Below, piece after piece: positions 11,501 through 22,318 of a stretch of 64,000 nucleotides of DNA. The stretch is from NCBI RefSeq assembly GCF_932276165.1, contig NC_064007.1, positions 630,001-694,000 on the forward strand. Direction: 5' to 3'. Position 1 is the first letter of the stretch; every line of letters begins with the position of its first letter. The position numbers and the translations under genes are program-made. The notes under the pieces were generated by a model. It saw only the letters and a program-made list of their open reading frames with translations. It did not search any database and had not been told where the DNA came from. This DNA comes from Plutella xylostella. Lineage: Eukaryota > Arthropoda > Insecta > Lepidoptera > Plutellidae.

Positions 11501-13685
11501 GCTTTCGACTTTAAATCTGTGTATCTGCAATGTATACTGTCAATCTAATCAACAATGGATGGAAATGCTGAGCACGACGGGACAGAAGACGCCGGCGAAC
11601 GTGCCCACCTTCTGCGCCGCCGGCGCCGCGCCGCGGAACTCGCCGAACTCCACGTAGCCTGGGGACGAGGGAGGAACGTTGAGGAATGTTGAGGACATAC
11701 CTAGTGTATCTTCGGTTGGTTTACTACTACGGATCAGTCACATCCTAACGGAAAAATCCCATTTTTCCACATTTGGCGCATATATACAGTAAAATCGCTG
11801 TATCTTCGTCATTTCTTGTCCGATTTGGATATTTCTTTCACCATAAGTCATGTTTTTTTACTGCTATCGATCAAAATGCTTAACAAAAGTCGTGTCTGAT
11901 CTGATCCTCATTGTGGCGGGGCTAGACTGTGAGTCTTTTGCCGACTTGCACAAAGGAACTATAAACTAATGTGGACTTTGGACTTTAAATCTGTGTATCT
12001 GCAATGTCTACTGTCAAAGCAAGACGCGGAACTCGCCGAACTCCACGTAGCCTGAGGACGGCGGAGGAAGGGTGAGGACGAGTGAGGAATGTTGAGGACA
12101 ATCAATCCGAGCGTCCACAGAAAGCTAAACAAAGCTAGTTCGCATAGGTGAGCCAGTTTTTCATATATAGTGCGTAGTTTGCGGTGGCGTAAGTGTATGT
12201 AAAACTGGCTCAACTTTACGAATTAAATTAGTTTAGCCGGTAGTGGCCGTTCGGCTATATAGGCTGTGTATTTTTGGTTGGTTTACTAACTGTGGTGGCG
12301 GCGGCGCTAGACTGTTCGTCTTTTGCCGAGTTGCACAAAGCAACTATTAACTAAGACGGTATGCTGTGTATCTGCAATGTATACTATGTCTAAGCACGGC
12401 AACAATGGAGGAACATGGACAACACGACGGGGCAGAAGACGCCGGCGAACGTGCCCACCTTCTGCGCCGCCGGCGCCGCGCCGCGGAACTCGCCGAACTC
12501 CACGTAGCCTGAGGACGGGGGAGGAAGGATGAGGACGAGTGAGGAAGGTTGAGGACATACGTAGTGTATGTTCGGTTGGTTTACTAATAAGGATCAGTCA
12601 CATACTGCACTGTATACTGTCATAAAGCAAGGCAACAATAGATAAAAAGTTGACAGTAATATAATAAAATAAAACAATACCGGGTGTTAAGAACACCCTG
12701 TATAATAAAATGTTCCTTCATGCAACTCAGCATTAAAACAGCACAAAATTAGCAGTAGATGTTTTTATAACAGCCTCTTAAGTGGAAGGGCATGTAAAAC
12801 AGTCAGGTCTGCGATAGCACTGTGCAGTTTTGTCGGTTAAAAATTTTACTTACTTACTTGGGAATTTTTCAATACAGGCAGACATCACAAACTACACAAA
12901 ACCCGAAAAGACAGTACAAACTAAATTACACCCAATTAAAAGTTTTCGATATAATATTTTAACGTTAATATTTGAGTATCACTTTCGCCACTTATACTTT
13001 GCAACTGGTTATTTGGAGATTATTTATTTTAAATTACGGTTTATTAACCTAGAATGCACTGAATAACCTGGACATTGATAGGGTATCAGCAGCCATTATG
13101 CTGTGTAAAAATATGCAATCATTTTAGTTGCATAATTTTAATTAAGTAGTTCATTTATTTGTTTACTTTGTTGTGTGAGTTTTGTTTACATCTTTTTTTG
13201 TAGAATACTTTGGCGAAGATAGACATAAAACCAGTGGTTACTTAATTTGTAGTGTGAGAACAAAAATACTTACCAATTATTAAATACCGTGAGGTGTATA
13301 TCAAATAACAAATTGGTTAATCCAAAATTGCTGATGGGAATCCTGTGTGGACTTTTCATCACATTAGAGTAGGTACCTACATAAATACCTATAATTCTCG
13401 CGTCATGTTAGGGGCAGCAGTTCTGATAATGATTGAGTCTATGTTAGCCTAGTTCAGTCAGCTTCAAGAGTAGTAGTTATGATAAAAGATATCATTATGA
13501 CTTTCCTCTTTGCTCCTCTATTTATGGTATAAAAGAAGTAAGTAATTGGGCTTACCATCCCCAGAAGTAGACACGGGGCTGGAGCGGTTCAGTCTCATCC
13601 GGACTCTGCTCATGAAGCCCGGTCGCTGCGAGGAGCTTCCGTTGAGGCTCGGAGACAGCGGGTCTAGCGGGTCACTCATGTTCAT
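5578..13685 (-). CDS. SLC12A9: SLC12A9-like cation-chloride cotransporter family protein, exons 1-10 (3' end outside window)
   Basis: Ten coding exons join in consistent phase to about 401 codons: 13556-13685, 11059-11181, 10320-10454, 9723-9857, 9141-9221, 8560-8681, 7560-7691, 6975-7050, 6473-6652 and 5578-5667. Every junction has AG/GT ends. The start is MNMSDPLDPL; an AG acceptor just upstream (13694-13695) implies an earlier non-coding exon. The product shows hallmarks of the amino acid/polyamine/cation transporter fold: CPVVLSMFSALVFIRMG (TM1), ICAISTNGAVEGGG, MISRTLGPEFGG, VTGVMAGANMSGELK and SNLIGASRVLEALA. These match SLC12A9 better than NKCC or KCC members. Exon 7 encodes a loop with NQS and NYT glycosylation sites. 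The family moves chloride with cations; human SLC12A9 is linked to lysosomal and cotransporter-regulatory roles. The C-terminal part lies left of the window, beyond the BEL insertion. Confidence 0.92.
5829..6036 (+). repeat. Lepidopteran RTE/SINE-type 3' tail repeat, copy 1
   Basis: It contains AAAAAGTTTTCCCGTGGGAA, 'ataaaaagtagcctatgtt', 'atttcattcaaatccgttca' and a (CAGA)n tract, ending in 'tataatattagttagga'. Copies with the same order are at 36880-37085 (inverted), 40067-40275 and 52098-52215. Confidence 0.75.
6083..6148 (-). repeat. Truncated copy of SLC12A9-like exon 9
   Basis: On the minus strand this stretch reads GCGTGGTGCCTGGCGCT and GACTACGTGTTCCTGCTGCC, closely matching exon 9 (6473-6652) around WYLALS and DYVFLLP. 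About 30 bp between the two blocks are missing, and both exon ends, including the splice sites, are absent. It lies downstream of the true exon in the direction of transcription and looks like a dead exon fragment. Confidence 0.75.
7985..8060 (-). repeat. tRNA-like SINE head in intron 6, duplicated copy
   Basis: It holds 'aaggatcgaaccatcgcccttcg' and 'gctaccaacatgcc', a reverse-strand B-box and A-box-like arrangement. The sister copy is at about 8428-8500, in the intron next to the intact exon 6. The pair is part of a roughly 400-bp tandem duplication that also carries the exon 6 fragment. Confidence 0.5.
8166..8247 (-). repeat. 5'-truncated copy of SLC12A9-like exon 6
   Basis: The last 82 bp of exon 6 (from the codons for LAIWVTMLVCL to PPMEG) are repeated here with a few substitutions. 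The splice donor (GTAAGG) is kept but the first third of the exon and its acceptor are missing. The true exon is 8560-8681. The following intron sequence, including a tRNA-like stretch, is duplicated too. Confidence 0.85.
8428..8500 (-). repeat. tRNA-like SINE head in intron 6
   Basis: The minus strand has a GGTAGCGTCCTCGCTTCG A-box-side block and a GGTTCGATCCTTGCC B-box block. It is not a folded tRNA gene: it has no full cloverleaf and lies inside an intron next to a duplicated exon. Confidence 0.5.
10494..10576 (-). repeat. 3'-truncated copy of SLC12A9-like exon 3
   Basis: It starts with the same CAG|GCTACCTGGTAGGCAACGCC acceptor and first codons (GYLVGNAGLLVT) as exon 3 (10320-10454). It then diverges and runs into TTATAA, giving a stop and no splice donor. 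It lies just upstream of the true exon in the direction of transcription. Confidence 0.88.
11275..11451. mobile_element. 177-bp MITE-like inverted-repeat element
   Basis: It starts with GTCAAACAGGATGCGTTACT and ends with the reverse complement, 21 of 22 bp identical. It lies between exon 2 and its first partial copy. No ORF; no clear target duplication. Confidence 0.65.
11564..11658 (-). repeat. 3'-truncated copy of SLC12A9-like exon 2 (copy b)
   Basis: It is nearly identical to exon 2 (11059-11181) from the AG acceptor through the codons for VVLS, then runs into ...TGTTGA with a stop and no donor. It belongs to a four-unit array with acceptors at 11181, 11658, 12051 and 12508. Confidence 0.9.
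12026..12051 (-). repeat. 3'-truncated copy of SLC12A9-like exon 2 (copy c)
   Basis: Only the acceptor and the first 26 bp of the exon (GCTACGTGGAGTTCGGCGAG onward) are kept; the rest has been replaced by 'tcttgctttgacag'. Flanking 'gaggaatgttgagga' repeats match the other units. Confidence 0.85.
12414..12508 (-). repeat. 3'-truncated copy of SLC12A9-like exon 2 (copy d)
   Basis: This is the copy furthest upstream in the transcript. It keeps the acceptor and about 95 bp of exon 2, through VVLSMF, then diverges to a TAG without a splice donor. Confidence 0.9.
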
Positions 13686-13693
13686 TTGTTTCC

Positions 13694-15786
13694 CTGAAAA
13701 TTAGAAGAGGTTTGAATAGTTAAATGTTCTGGAAAACTTTTGACTGGGATGTTGGACATTGTCATTCCATGTGATTTCACATCATAAAATTTCTAATAGA
13801 ATAGCGAAGCTGTAAATAGACCTCCCCTGAAGCAAAACAACACTCTGACTTCATACAAAAGTCCAAAATCACCTATAAAATAATCTATCTAAGACACTGA
13901 TAGATCCATTACTGATCCTCTGCAAAACATTGAATGATCACTGACCTCCGCATTTCTACATCCTTCACCATCAATACATTAACATAATATATTATGTACA
14001 CATACATGCAAGAAGCGGTGCTACATAATTTTGGAAATTAATAAACATTCTCAGTTTACAATCCATTCAATTGGATTTCTGACACTATTTACAAATTTGG
14101 GTTTGCGGGGTCAAGTGACAGGATGCAAGCTCATCATCCACTGCTGTTCATAAACTGAGGAGCGTAAGACTTCCCAGCTAGTTTACTTACTGAAATTTGT
14201 TTGATATGGTATGAAATAAGACACAGTGAAAAATCTATTGTGTTGCTGGGTTGTAAAAGGTTCATTTCCAGCATAATTATCATAAATCTTAATGCAGAAT
14301 AGGTACTTCAACTGCTAGAAAAATTTTATGATCTGCTAAAATTGTAATCTACCATAACTGAGTTTATTTATTACTATAACATGTGTTATTAGTTATCTAA
14401 ACTAGAAGAGATAGAGAGAGATTGCCCACACCCAGCAACTTGTACCTACATAATGTGAATCATGATAATGTAGAAAAAAGTATAAGTGTAATGAGACTAA
14501 TGAGATATGTATCCACAGATATCACAATGGATGGATCCTAATTATTTTTTTTGCTGTAACACACCAAAATTACAGGAATATAGTAAAGCAAACACCCAGA
14601 ATTTCTCCTAAACATGCACAAGTAACTACTAAAGTTATCTCTACACAAAGAGGATATCAGTATAGTCTTACTCATGTTAAAATGTCCCGTTTGAAAGCAA
14701 AACTCAGCACACTCTCACAATCCAAATGTCACAAATAGTCTTGTAGTCAACATTATTCACAGCCAGGACACAAATCAAAACAAACACCTACAAATGAAAA
14801 AACTATTGCAATAAAACCAGTTAAATGTACAGCGATTGTTCGCTAATTGTTATTCAACCTACATTCCCACAACTTGAATACGAAACTACAAGGATACACG
14901 GCACATTCTGATAAATTAACTATTGAAAGTAACTTCTGTGCCAATGTAATTATTGTCCCAAATATTACTCCGATTGAACTCAACATTAACAGTGTTATTT
15001 ATCGTGCCAGAAGTGGTGTTCGATTTCTATTGTTCGCTAAAAAATACAGAATGAATCATGAACACACACCAAAAAAAGTTACAAGTTTCCCTTACCGTTA
15101 AGTAGTGTAAATATTGAGTTAAACTAATTATAATGAGGTCAATCTATATCATAATGTTCTTTGTCACTTCAGTATCATAATTAACTAATAGATAAATGTA
15201 TAAATCATAGTAAAACCAAAATAAACTGTATTTAACAAGCTTAGCTTGCACAACAACACAACAAATTGAAATGTCACTTCCTTCAACTGTCAGTGTCATA
15301 TATGACAGATGTCATCTCATGATCGAAATGACAGAAGTAAAGGGTCCGTTCATTGTTGAATTGATTTCTATGGTTCATTCATTGTAAAATCATCTCAATA
15401 CCACTCCAGACTGAAAAAAATGATTTAGATGTTTCCTATGGCGTATTCTTGATAACGCTGTAAGTACTGTACCCTTGATGCAAGGAACAAGGACTGTGAA
15501 CAAGGATAACGATAGGGCACTAAACAATTTACAACACAGCATGCATAAGGCATAAGGCAAACAGCCGTTCACAGCAACCAAAATAAGCATTGTGTGACTA
15601 TTCTCGCCTTGTCCTTTTTCATTTAGTTGAAAAAAGTATATTGCTAACTGGGCCAATTAAATGAAACAAAAATATACATTTTAGGTATTTATTTATTGAA
15701 GTTATTGTAGTAAAACACAAAGATCTTGGCTTGCCTTTTGGTAGTTAACTTAAAAATATAACTTAAATTAAGAAATTAAACTTAAA
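13694..15786. other. Upstream region of the SLC12A9-like gene; no coding exon seen
   Basis: AT-rich DNA between the SLC12A9-like start exon and the SNRPG 3' end. On the minus strand a possible donor GGTAAGG occurs near 15095, downstream of a 'gacactgacagttgaagg' stretch near 15290. It could end the non-coding first exon that the acceptor at 13694 requires. This is only a candidate. Confidence 0.35.
15688..15697 (-). promoter_or_regulatory. Poly(A) signals of SNRPG
   Basis: Two overlapping AATAAA hexamers on the minus strand lie 90-100 bp after the SNRPG stop codon, a normal spacing for a short 3' UTR. Confidence 0.6.
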
Positions 15787-17289
15787 CTATAGTCTATCTA
15801 ATGATTCCAGCATGATTATGCTATTCCCTCGAATGACCTGCAACAAACACACAGTTATGGATCAGTAAAGTATGGAAATATCAGAAGTTAACAATACCTA
15901 TTGCAATCCAGTTATAAAATTGATAATCTTTATTTTCTGTATACCTAGCATGGGTCGCAAGATACACTAAAAATTGCCATGTCTTGTCAATGCTAGGCAT
16001 GCTAAGGCAAACTGCTATAAACAAACCAAAGCTTTGTCCTACTTAGTAGTAGCCATCATTTTACAACCGGCTAGTTGAACATATGAATGTGTCAGTGTTC
16101 ACATTTCTGATATGGAAATTTACAAAGTGAATGGTTGGTAAGACAGAATATGAATAACCGGATGTAGGACAGTGTTATTTTCCTTTAACGCTGATCATTT
16201 AACATGTATTGACAAGCATCCAAATATGGGAGCAGTAATTGTACCAAAACAAACCTAGGTGTTTGCACTTGGTGGCTAAATAAATTTAATTGCATCCTTG
16301 ACTGAGTAATTTCATCTCAACAGTCCATAGCGCAATATTATTTCTGTTATTGAAAAGTTCAATAATTGAGAATCTAGTACATATTCTATTCTGGTAGGGG
16401 GTAAAGTTCCTGTACGTGGCTCTCTCAAGTGTAACCTTTGTACATATCCCCTTGATTTCAGCTCAGCTAGCCTAGCTCCCGAGTAAACTGGAGTAGCAAG
16501 CCTGGGTGTTGCAATAGCTGAGATAGGCGCTCTGTTGGTCCAAGAATAGATAATCTTGTTTCTGTAGTAGGTGGACAAGCTAACAGAATATGTTCAACTA
16601 TCTCATCTACTTCCTTACATGTCATACATAAGGGACTAGTTGAGTTACCTATCACTTAGTTTTCTGTCTGTGATTGCGTGCAACAGGATATTGTAGTGAT
16701 ATCCTGTTGCAGGCAATCACAGACAGAAAAATATCTGTTCACTTCTAAAATTGCACCCATTACAAAGTTAAATAAGACTGTCCTACCATGAGATCAATGC
16801 AAAAACCCAAAAAAAAACATACTGGATGAGACTACGGCTCATCTGTTAATGTTACATTCAAGGTCCACTTACAACCATGCCAATGTTGTTCCTCTGGCCG
16901 TCCTTGCACTCCTCGACGGACTCGTCCAGCACCAGGTTCATGAAGGGGTCGAAGCCGCGCAGCACGCCCGTCACCGCGCGCCCCGCGTTCAACTTGATCG
17001 ACAGCTTTTTGTCCATGAACCTGAAGTTTAGGCATGATGATGGATTATGAGTTATTGTAAGGATTGTTGGGGGTTAAATTGGCAGGGTTGGATTAAAATA
17101 ATGAGGCAATGGTGTGGATGTTCGGTCGGGGCGGAATGGTTGTGTATATTTGTTGTTTTACTGACGAAAACAAAAGATTTGAAGGTTAGGAAATGGCGTG
17201 CAAAGGACGCGTAGTTTGTATACCATGTTTTGTTGTTGTTATGCGTTTGAAACTTACTTTTTCAATTCTGGGGGGTGTGCCTTGGACAT
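15787..17289 (-). CDS. SNRPG: Small nuclear ribonucleoprotein G (Sm protein G)
   Basis: Three exons give a complete 76-residue protein: 17258-17289 (MSKAHPPELK plus two bases), 16873-17020 and 15787-15837 (VIRGNSIIMLESLDRL, stop). All junctions are GT..AG (donors GTAAGT, GTAAGT). The Sm1 motif (KKLSIKLNAGRAVTGVLRGF, then DPFMNLVLDE) and Sm2 motif (IRGNSIIMLE) are intact and the length equals that of the human protein. SmG is one of seven Sm proteins that ring the U-rich site of U1, U2, U4 and U5 snRNAs in spliceosomal snRNPs. Intron 2 (1,035 bp) holds a LINE fragment and a long hairpin. The neighbouring exon at 18375 is divergently oriented, about 1.1 kb away. Confidence 0.97.
16380..16655 (-). 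pseudogene. LINE ORF2 C-terminal fragment in SNRPG intron 2
   Basis: The minus strand encodes SPLCMTCKEVDEIVEHILLAC followed by ILGPTERLSQLLQHPGLLLQFTREL and a stop. The Cys-x2-Cys..His..Cys pattern followed by a short leucine-rich end is typical of the C-terminus of non-LTR retrotransposon ORF2 proteins. Reverse transcriptase is missing, so this is a 5'-truncated remnant. Confidence 0.65.
16660..16730. repeat. Near-perfect 32-bp-arm hairpin in SNRPG intron 2
   Basis: Arms at 16660-16691 and 16699-16730 pair at 31 of 32 positions around a 7-base loop (TGTAGTG). It directly abuts the LINE fragment. Confidence 0.9.
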
Positions 17290-18374
17290 GTTTGTAGTTT
17301 AATAAAGCTTTTTCACAAAACTAGACGGGATTTCCCTTTGTTTTATGTAAATAACAAAATTATTGAAATCGTGAATCTGAACCGGAATTTTTTGTGTTGC
17401 CAACAGTTCAGTGTTGCAACAGTTGCCAACAAAATACGACAAGACACGATCACGATGTGATTCAGACGATAAAAATATAAGAAAAGAAAAAAACACCGAG
17501 GTACGTAGGTAAACAGCTGTTAAATAATATCAGTGATAGTGTATTTAATTTTCCAATAAAACTCGCCCGAAAATAATAAATACAAAGGCAGTTACTTATT
17601 TAGTCTGACAACACTAAACTTAGACATTCAAGAATTCATTCCGAAACCACTGCAAAAAGCAATAACATCATAATAATATTATTATCAGTATGTATATGTG
17701 TTGGATTTAGCAGCTTTTAAAATATTAATAACTTCCCAAGATAAGTCATGAGTATTTGGTGAAGAGTGACGGTATTTGGTAAATATGTACTAACTGGCAA
17801 AATATAAGGTAACCAAATCATAGTTTACGAACGTACGCAAAAAGTCAAGTGATTTGACGAGTTGCTAGTTGTCATATTATACAACTCAAATACGCTATAA
17901 ATTTTATAAAACGCTTTTAATTTGATAATCTATTCTACAACTTGGTTCTATTTGAAAAAGTGATAAATGACGAGAGTGTAAAAAAATTAATACATACCCT
18001 AAATGCAATGATGATGAACTTCCAAAATCTCTACAAACAAGAAAAAGTGTTGCCAATTTCGATAAATGATTTTCCTAATAATACGACTAAAAAAGGGGAA
18101 TAAAACTTTCAACAAGACACAAACACGAACATTCGTTTTACATTGGCAGTATTATATTTATCACAAAACATGTGGTAAATACATACACATAACTAGAATC
18201 TGTCTGTGTAGGTATGTATGTATAACACCAACAAGTAGAGATAGGCAGCAGGGAGGATGATGCTCGCGAAATTATTTTGTAAACAGTAACTTTCTAATTT
18301 CCTCATGTGATTCCTATAGTGTTTTGTTTAAATCAAATTGTTAGTGAAAGTGTGTGTTTGTGTTTTGGGCCAAT
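17290..18374. other. Intergenic region between divergent SNRPG and the 18375 gene
   Basis: AT-rich and presumably containing both promoters. I see no coding exon or clear TATA box. It is a possible bidirectional regulatory region by position only. Confidence 0.4.
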
Positions 18375-18535
18375 ATGGATGAATCAGGGATCGATATGGG
18401 ATTCGATCTCGCCTCTCTCCTCTCGAACGATTTCAACTTGGATCAAAAGTGTCTGGAGGAGCTGGCGACAGCTCAGCAGCAGCAAGACTTCATGTTCTAC
18501 GAGTTGAAATCGAAAACTGTGCCAATCACAGAAAG
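18375..18535 (+). CDS. First coding exon of an unrecognised gene
   Basis: The exon starts MDESGIDMGFDLASLLSNDF and runs 53 codons plus two bases to a strong donor (AAG|GTAAGC at 18536). The ATG context (CCAATATGG) has A at -3 and G at +4. An in-frame ATG 21 bases upstream could add MFVFWAN. The peptide is acidic and hydrophobic in its first 30 residues, then has AQQQQDF, a look common in transcriptional activation segments; that is only an impression. I found no continuing exon in the window, so either the next intron is long or later exons were missed. The protein is not recognised. Confidence is high that this is a coding exon and low on function. Confidence 0.65.
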
Positions 18536-21500
18536 GTAAGCGCCTCTTATAAGAAACTTATAAGAATGTCTGCACAGTCTACACATCATACACGTAGCGA
18601 AGTAATATTTTTGGCACAAACACAAGGAACAATTTCTCCTATGCGCCCGCGACCTTGTAAATTGACTTGGCACAACTGCTCACCGTCCATTTTGATCTTC
18701 TCCTTAAACCTGTTAACTACAGTCTCTAACACCTAGAGTGGTCATGCAGGTTCCCTTTCTCTCTGTACTGCCTCTTCCTCAGCATTCACAACAAACAAAA
18801 ACAAAGAAAAGAAGAGATTATTATGTATCTATATTAATATTAAAACATGCATTATATCTCTCTATAAAGAGGTAGGTACATGGCCGAAACTTTATTGTTT
18901 ATGAAGCTGTTTTTCCCGCCAATTAACGATGTTGATATGGTATAGTGTAGGTAGATAAAATTATTAAATTATTCTTTTTTGTTTTATTAACAGTTAGTTA
19001 GTACCTACATATTCGTTATAATTACATAATATTCTCTTATACGTAGGGTGATAGACCCTAAATATGACTGATCTCTACATAGGCTTTTTTTGGAAATAGT
19101 ATTATTTACTATACAAAATACCTTTCGTCATTGGAGTTAATGCAGCCTTAATCTACATAATATACTTTTAAGGTTTCGTAGCTGAGTGAGTTTTAAACGT
19201 AACTTCAATTCAGATCAATATAAAAATAAATCGATTTTGTAATCAACAGAACATAACAACTAATAAAATTTAGTTGATTTTATTTGTACTATAATACTTA
19301 TATTACGACTTTTAAATGCCTATAATGTTTCGGTACACAGGACACAGGGTATAGAAGACTTTCATTTATGTTTGATCAGTTGGTGGGATCAGTACCTAGG
19401 AGTTATTGACCTCGTTTTTGCTACCTATCACGTGGGTTCTCATAATGGTTGAAGCACGAAGAACCAAGTAACCTTTGGTACATTGACTGGTAATCTTGAA
19501 TACACAATAATTTCTCTGATACTAGTCACTTATGTGGGTACTATCATACCTAAGAGAATGACGATCTTTCAAGAATAATGAGGTACGGCTTCTTATCTAA
19601 GTAAATTGTGACCAGACTCCAAACTGCTACCGTATCAGAAGATATTTACTAAAATCGATGCATATCTTCCAGAGTATTTAAGCAAGAGACTATGGATCTC
19701 ACTCAACGTACCACATTGATTTTTGACATAGGTAGAGAATTCTTTATCTTCCTCTGGTTTCAGGAACTGGTTTTGGAGAATATGGGTTTACTATTACCCT
19801 ACGGTTATTAAAATCCCATTTGTACAGGGTTACTATGGTTATTCAATGATGTTGATTCTGAAGGCAGAAATTCTAATTTTAACGCTGTCAAACTAAAAAA
19901 AATGCTACCATAAAATGACATTTACGGAAATAATCATAGAGTCGAATTTTAAACAAAGAAATTAAGGTTTTGACATCGCTAAATTTAAAATTTCTGCCTT
20001 CAGAATCGATATCAATGTTTTATTATGGTTTAATATGTGATGTTTTGCACAGATATGCCAATATGCGTTAAGTGTACTACAAGGTTGCAATCTAGGACCG
20101 ATGCTATATGACATTTTACATCCAGTTTCATTTAGAATTGTTTAGTTTTAAACTGAATGACAGAAATTAATACCCTATCTCAATTAAATGCTATTGAAAA
20201 TGACAGCTTGTATGAATTTAACACCTTTACTTCAATATATTTGAGTAAACTCATCATCTATATAAATTCGTAAATGGCTGTATCAGCAAAGTCATATGAT
20301 CACATAATTCATTCATCGTTTAATAAATTTAGTATGACCGGACCGACACACGAAGCCACCAATCACGACCGTGCTGGCTGATTTAGATTGAAACTATTAT
20401 AGAAGAGATGCAAGAGATATCCACGTATACATTCTGGGAAACAAAAAAATTAAATGGAGAAATCATTTATTTTTCTTAATATAAATGAAATCAGTGAAGC
20501 AATAGATAAATGATATCCACCCACCATTTTTAACATGCAGGAAAAGCGTGAAAGGCAAGAGATTTTCGAATCAGATCAGAGTACCTACAATAATATTTGC
20601 TGTGTAAATTAAATGTTTCACAAAAGAGTTTCAGCGTCACCCAGATGATAATGTTCAAAAGTGCTTAGTAAATACTGATAAGTGGACAATATATAAGCGA
20701 CTTGTGCTTGCTTTGAATAACTAGAGGACAATTTTTTGTCTATTGTGTTGTAATTTATGTTTACAACTGGCCAAAGTCCTGGTTGTAGTGCCGAAGGTCC
20801 CGGATTCGAATGCAAACGTTGAAAACAAGTTGAACTTATTAAAATCGTGACCGCCTAGCTGACTAGATTATTTCAATACTTTTTCCATATTCTTAGAAGC
20901 TAAGATGAATTAATTCATAACCATAGTTTGGTTTATGTTTATTTTGGAATCACCAATGCCACCGCACCAACTGATAAAAAACCTTATCGGACATTTCGTT
21001 TGCATTTTCATTATGTATAATCTGAAGCCTTATAGTCAGGTTTATGCTGTTTTTTTTATCAGCTTATTCCTTTGATTCCGAATGGATTTGGCATTTTGTA
21101 GAAATAAGGTGAATGCTCCAATCATCGATACTTTAGGTTTGAATTGCAGTAGCACATTTTACTCAAACTTAAACAAAACCAAGTTTTTTTACAGGACTGA
21201 GTGGCACTATAGTCTTTCTTTTTAGCTTGAACATTACAAAAAAATAACGAAAAACTTGAGATTCTGTACGTGTGACACCACTTAGAGTAAGAAGTTAGCA
21301 ACCGTTACTGCTGTAACACGGTAATTGATAGTAATTGATTCGTAATATGCGAGCAGATATTACTCAGCTTAGTACTAAGTACTTGGTAAGTTTAAATATC
21401 AGTTAGATAAGTAAATTAAATTAGAACTCATTTTGGTATTTATAAGGCAAGATTACAAAGTATCAAAATTCGTGTCTATGTGTTATTAGTAGATTATATG

Positions 21501-22075
21501 CCATATTTTCAATCTTCATCTTGGTGTATTACTAAAAAAAATGTAGTACCTTTTGATGTATCAATACCCAAATCCCTGAACCTGAAAGCAAGCCATTGTC
21601 CTTTCTTCCGATCAAAGAAGCTCCTTGAACTTGCGCATGCGCTATGCAAAATAGACGAACAGAAATAGAGTATAATAATAAACACTAGCGGCAACCGCTG
21701 CCAAGTTGTGCAAAACCGTAAAATTATATTATATTTTTTACAGTATGGTGGCGCCACCGTAATATTAACAGCGCCATCTGTTGTCAAACAAAGTTACATA
21801 CTTTGTTATACTTCCACAAAATAATATGTTCAGAAACACCAACATGGCTGGAGTCAAGTGCCAAAGCACCTAATTAAGAAGGACATTAAATAAGTAGCAC
21901 CCTTCTGTATAGTCTACTTAACTAAAGTCTTGCAACTGTAATTGGCGATCATTACTCTGAACAATAACGTTCCTTTATTAATATTGACAGCCAATAACGC
22001 ATAAATGGTTTGAATTTAAATAGGCATTCTCTACATACAGTTGGTCTTTTTGCATATTGCATAGGTACAATACAT
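18536..22075 (+). other. Probable first intron; MITE remnants only
   Basis: 3.5 kb of AT-rich DNA without convincing coding exons. It contains the inverted-repeat element at 19854-20007 and a short tRNA-like B-box stretch near 20795-20815 ('tcccggattcgaatgc'). Confidence 0.5.
19854..20007. mobile_element. 154-bp MITE-like element
   Basis: It begins with GATTCTGAAGGCAGAAATT and ends with its exact complement in inverse order; the match continues imperfectly for about 8 bp more. No ORF. Confidence 0.6.
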
Positions 22076-22318
22076 AAACTCAAACTCAAACTCAAATTTT
22101 TTTATTCATCGTACAAATATAAAATTTTCTGATGAACGTCAATTTTTACAAATTACTCTCCGTTCGGATAAGGGGGGGCTCTTTCTGTCTAAGGAGAAGA
22201 ACGGAGGCAAGAAACTCCTGAGCCATCTTTTCAAAAAAAGACTTAAAACTAGTTGGTATACAATACATATAAGCTTAATAATTATTATTATAATAATATG
22301 AGCAGAGCTAACTACTTA

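Noticed and set aside
11059..12508. Mutually exclusive alternative exons of the transporter
   Set aside because: The extra copies of exon 2 lack donors and run into stops, so they cannot be used as cassette exons.
18449..18736. Overlapping 95-codon frame at the first exon
   Set aside because: It runs in another frame through the splice donor at 18536; the MDESGID frame has the better start and donor.
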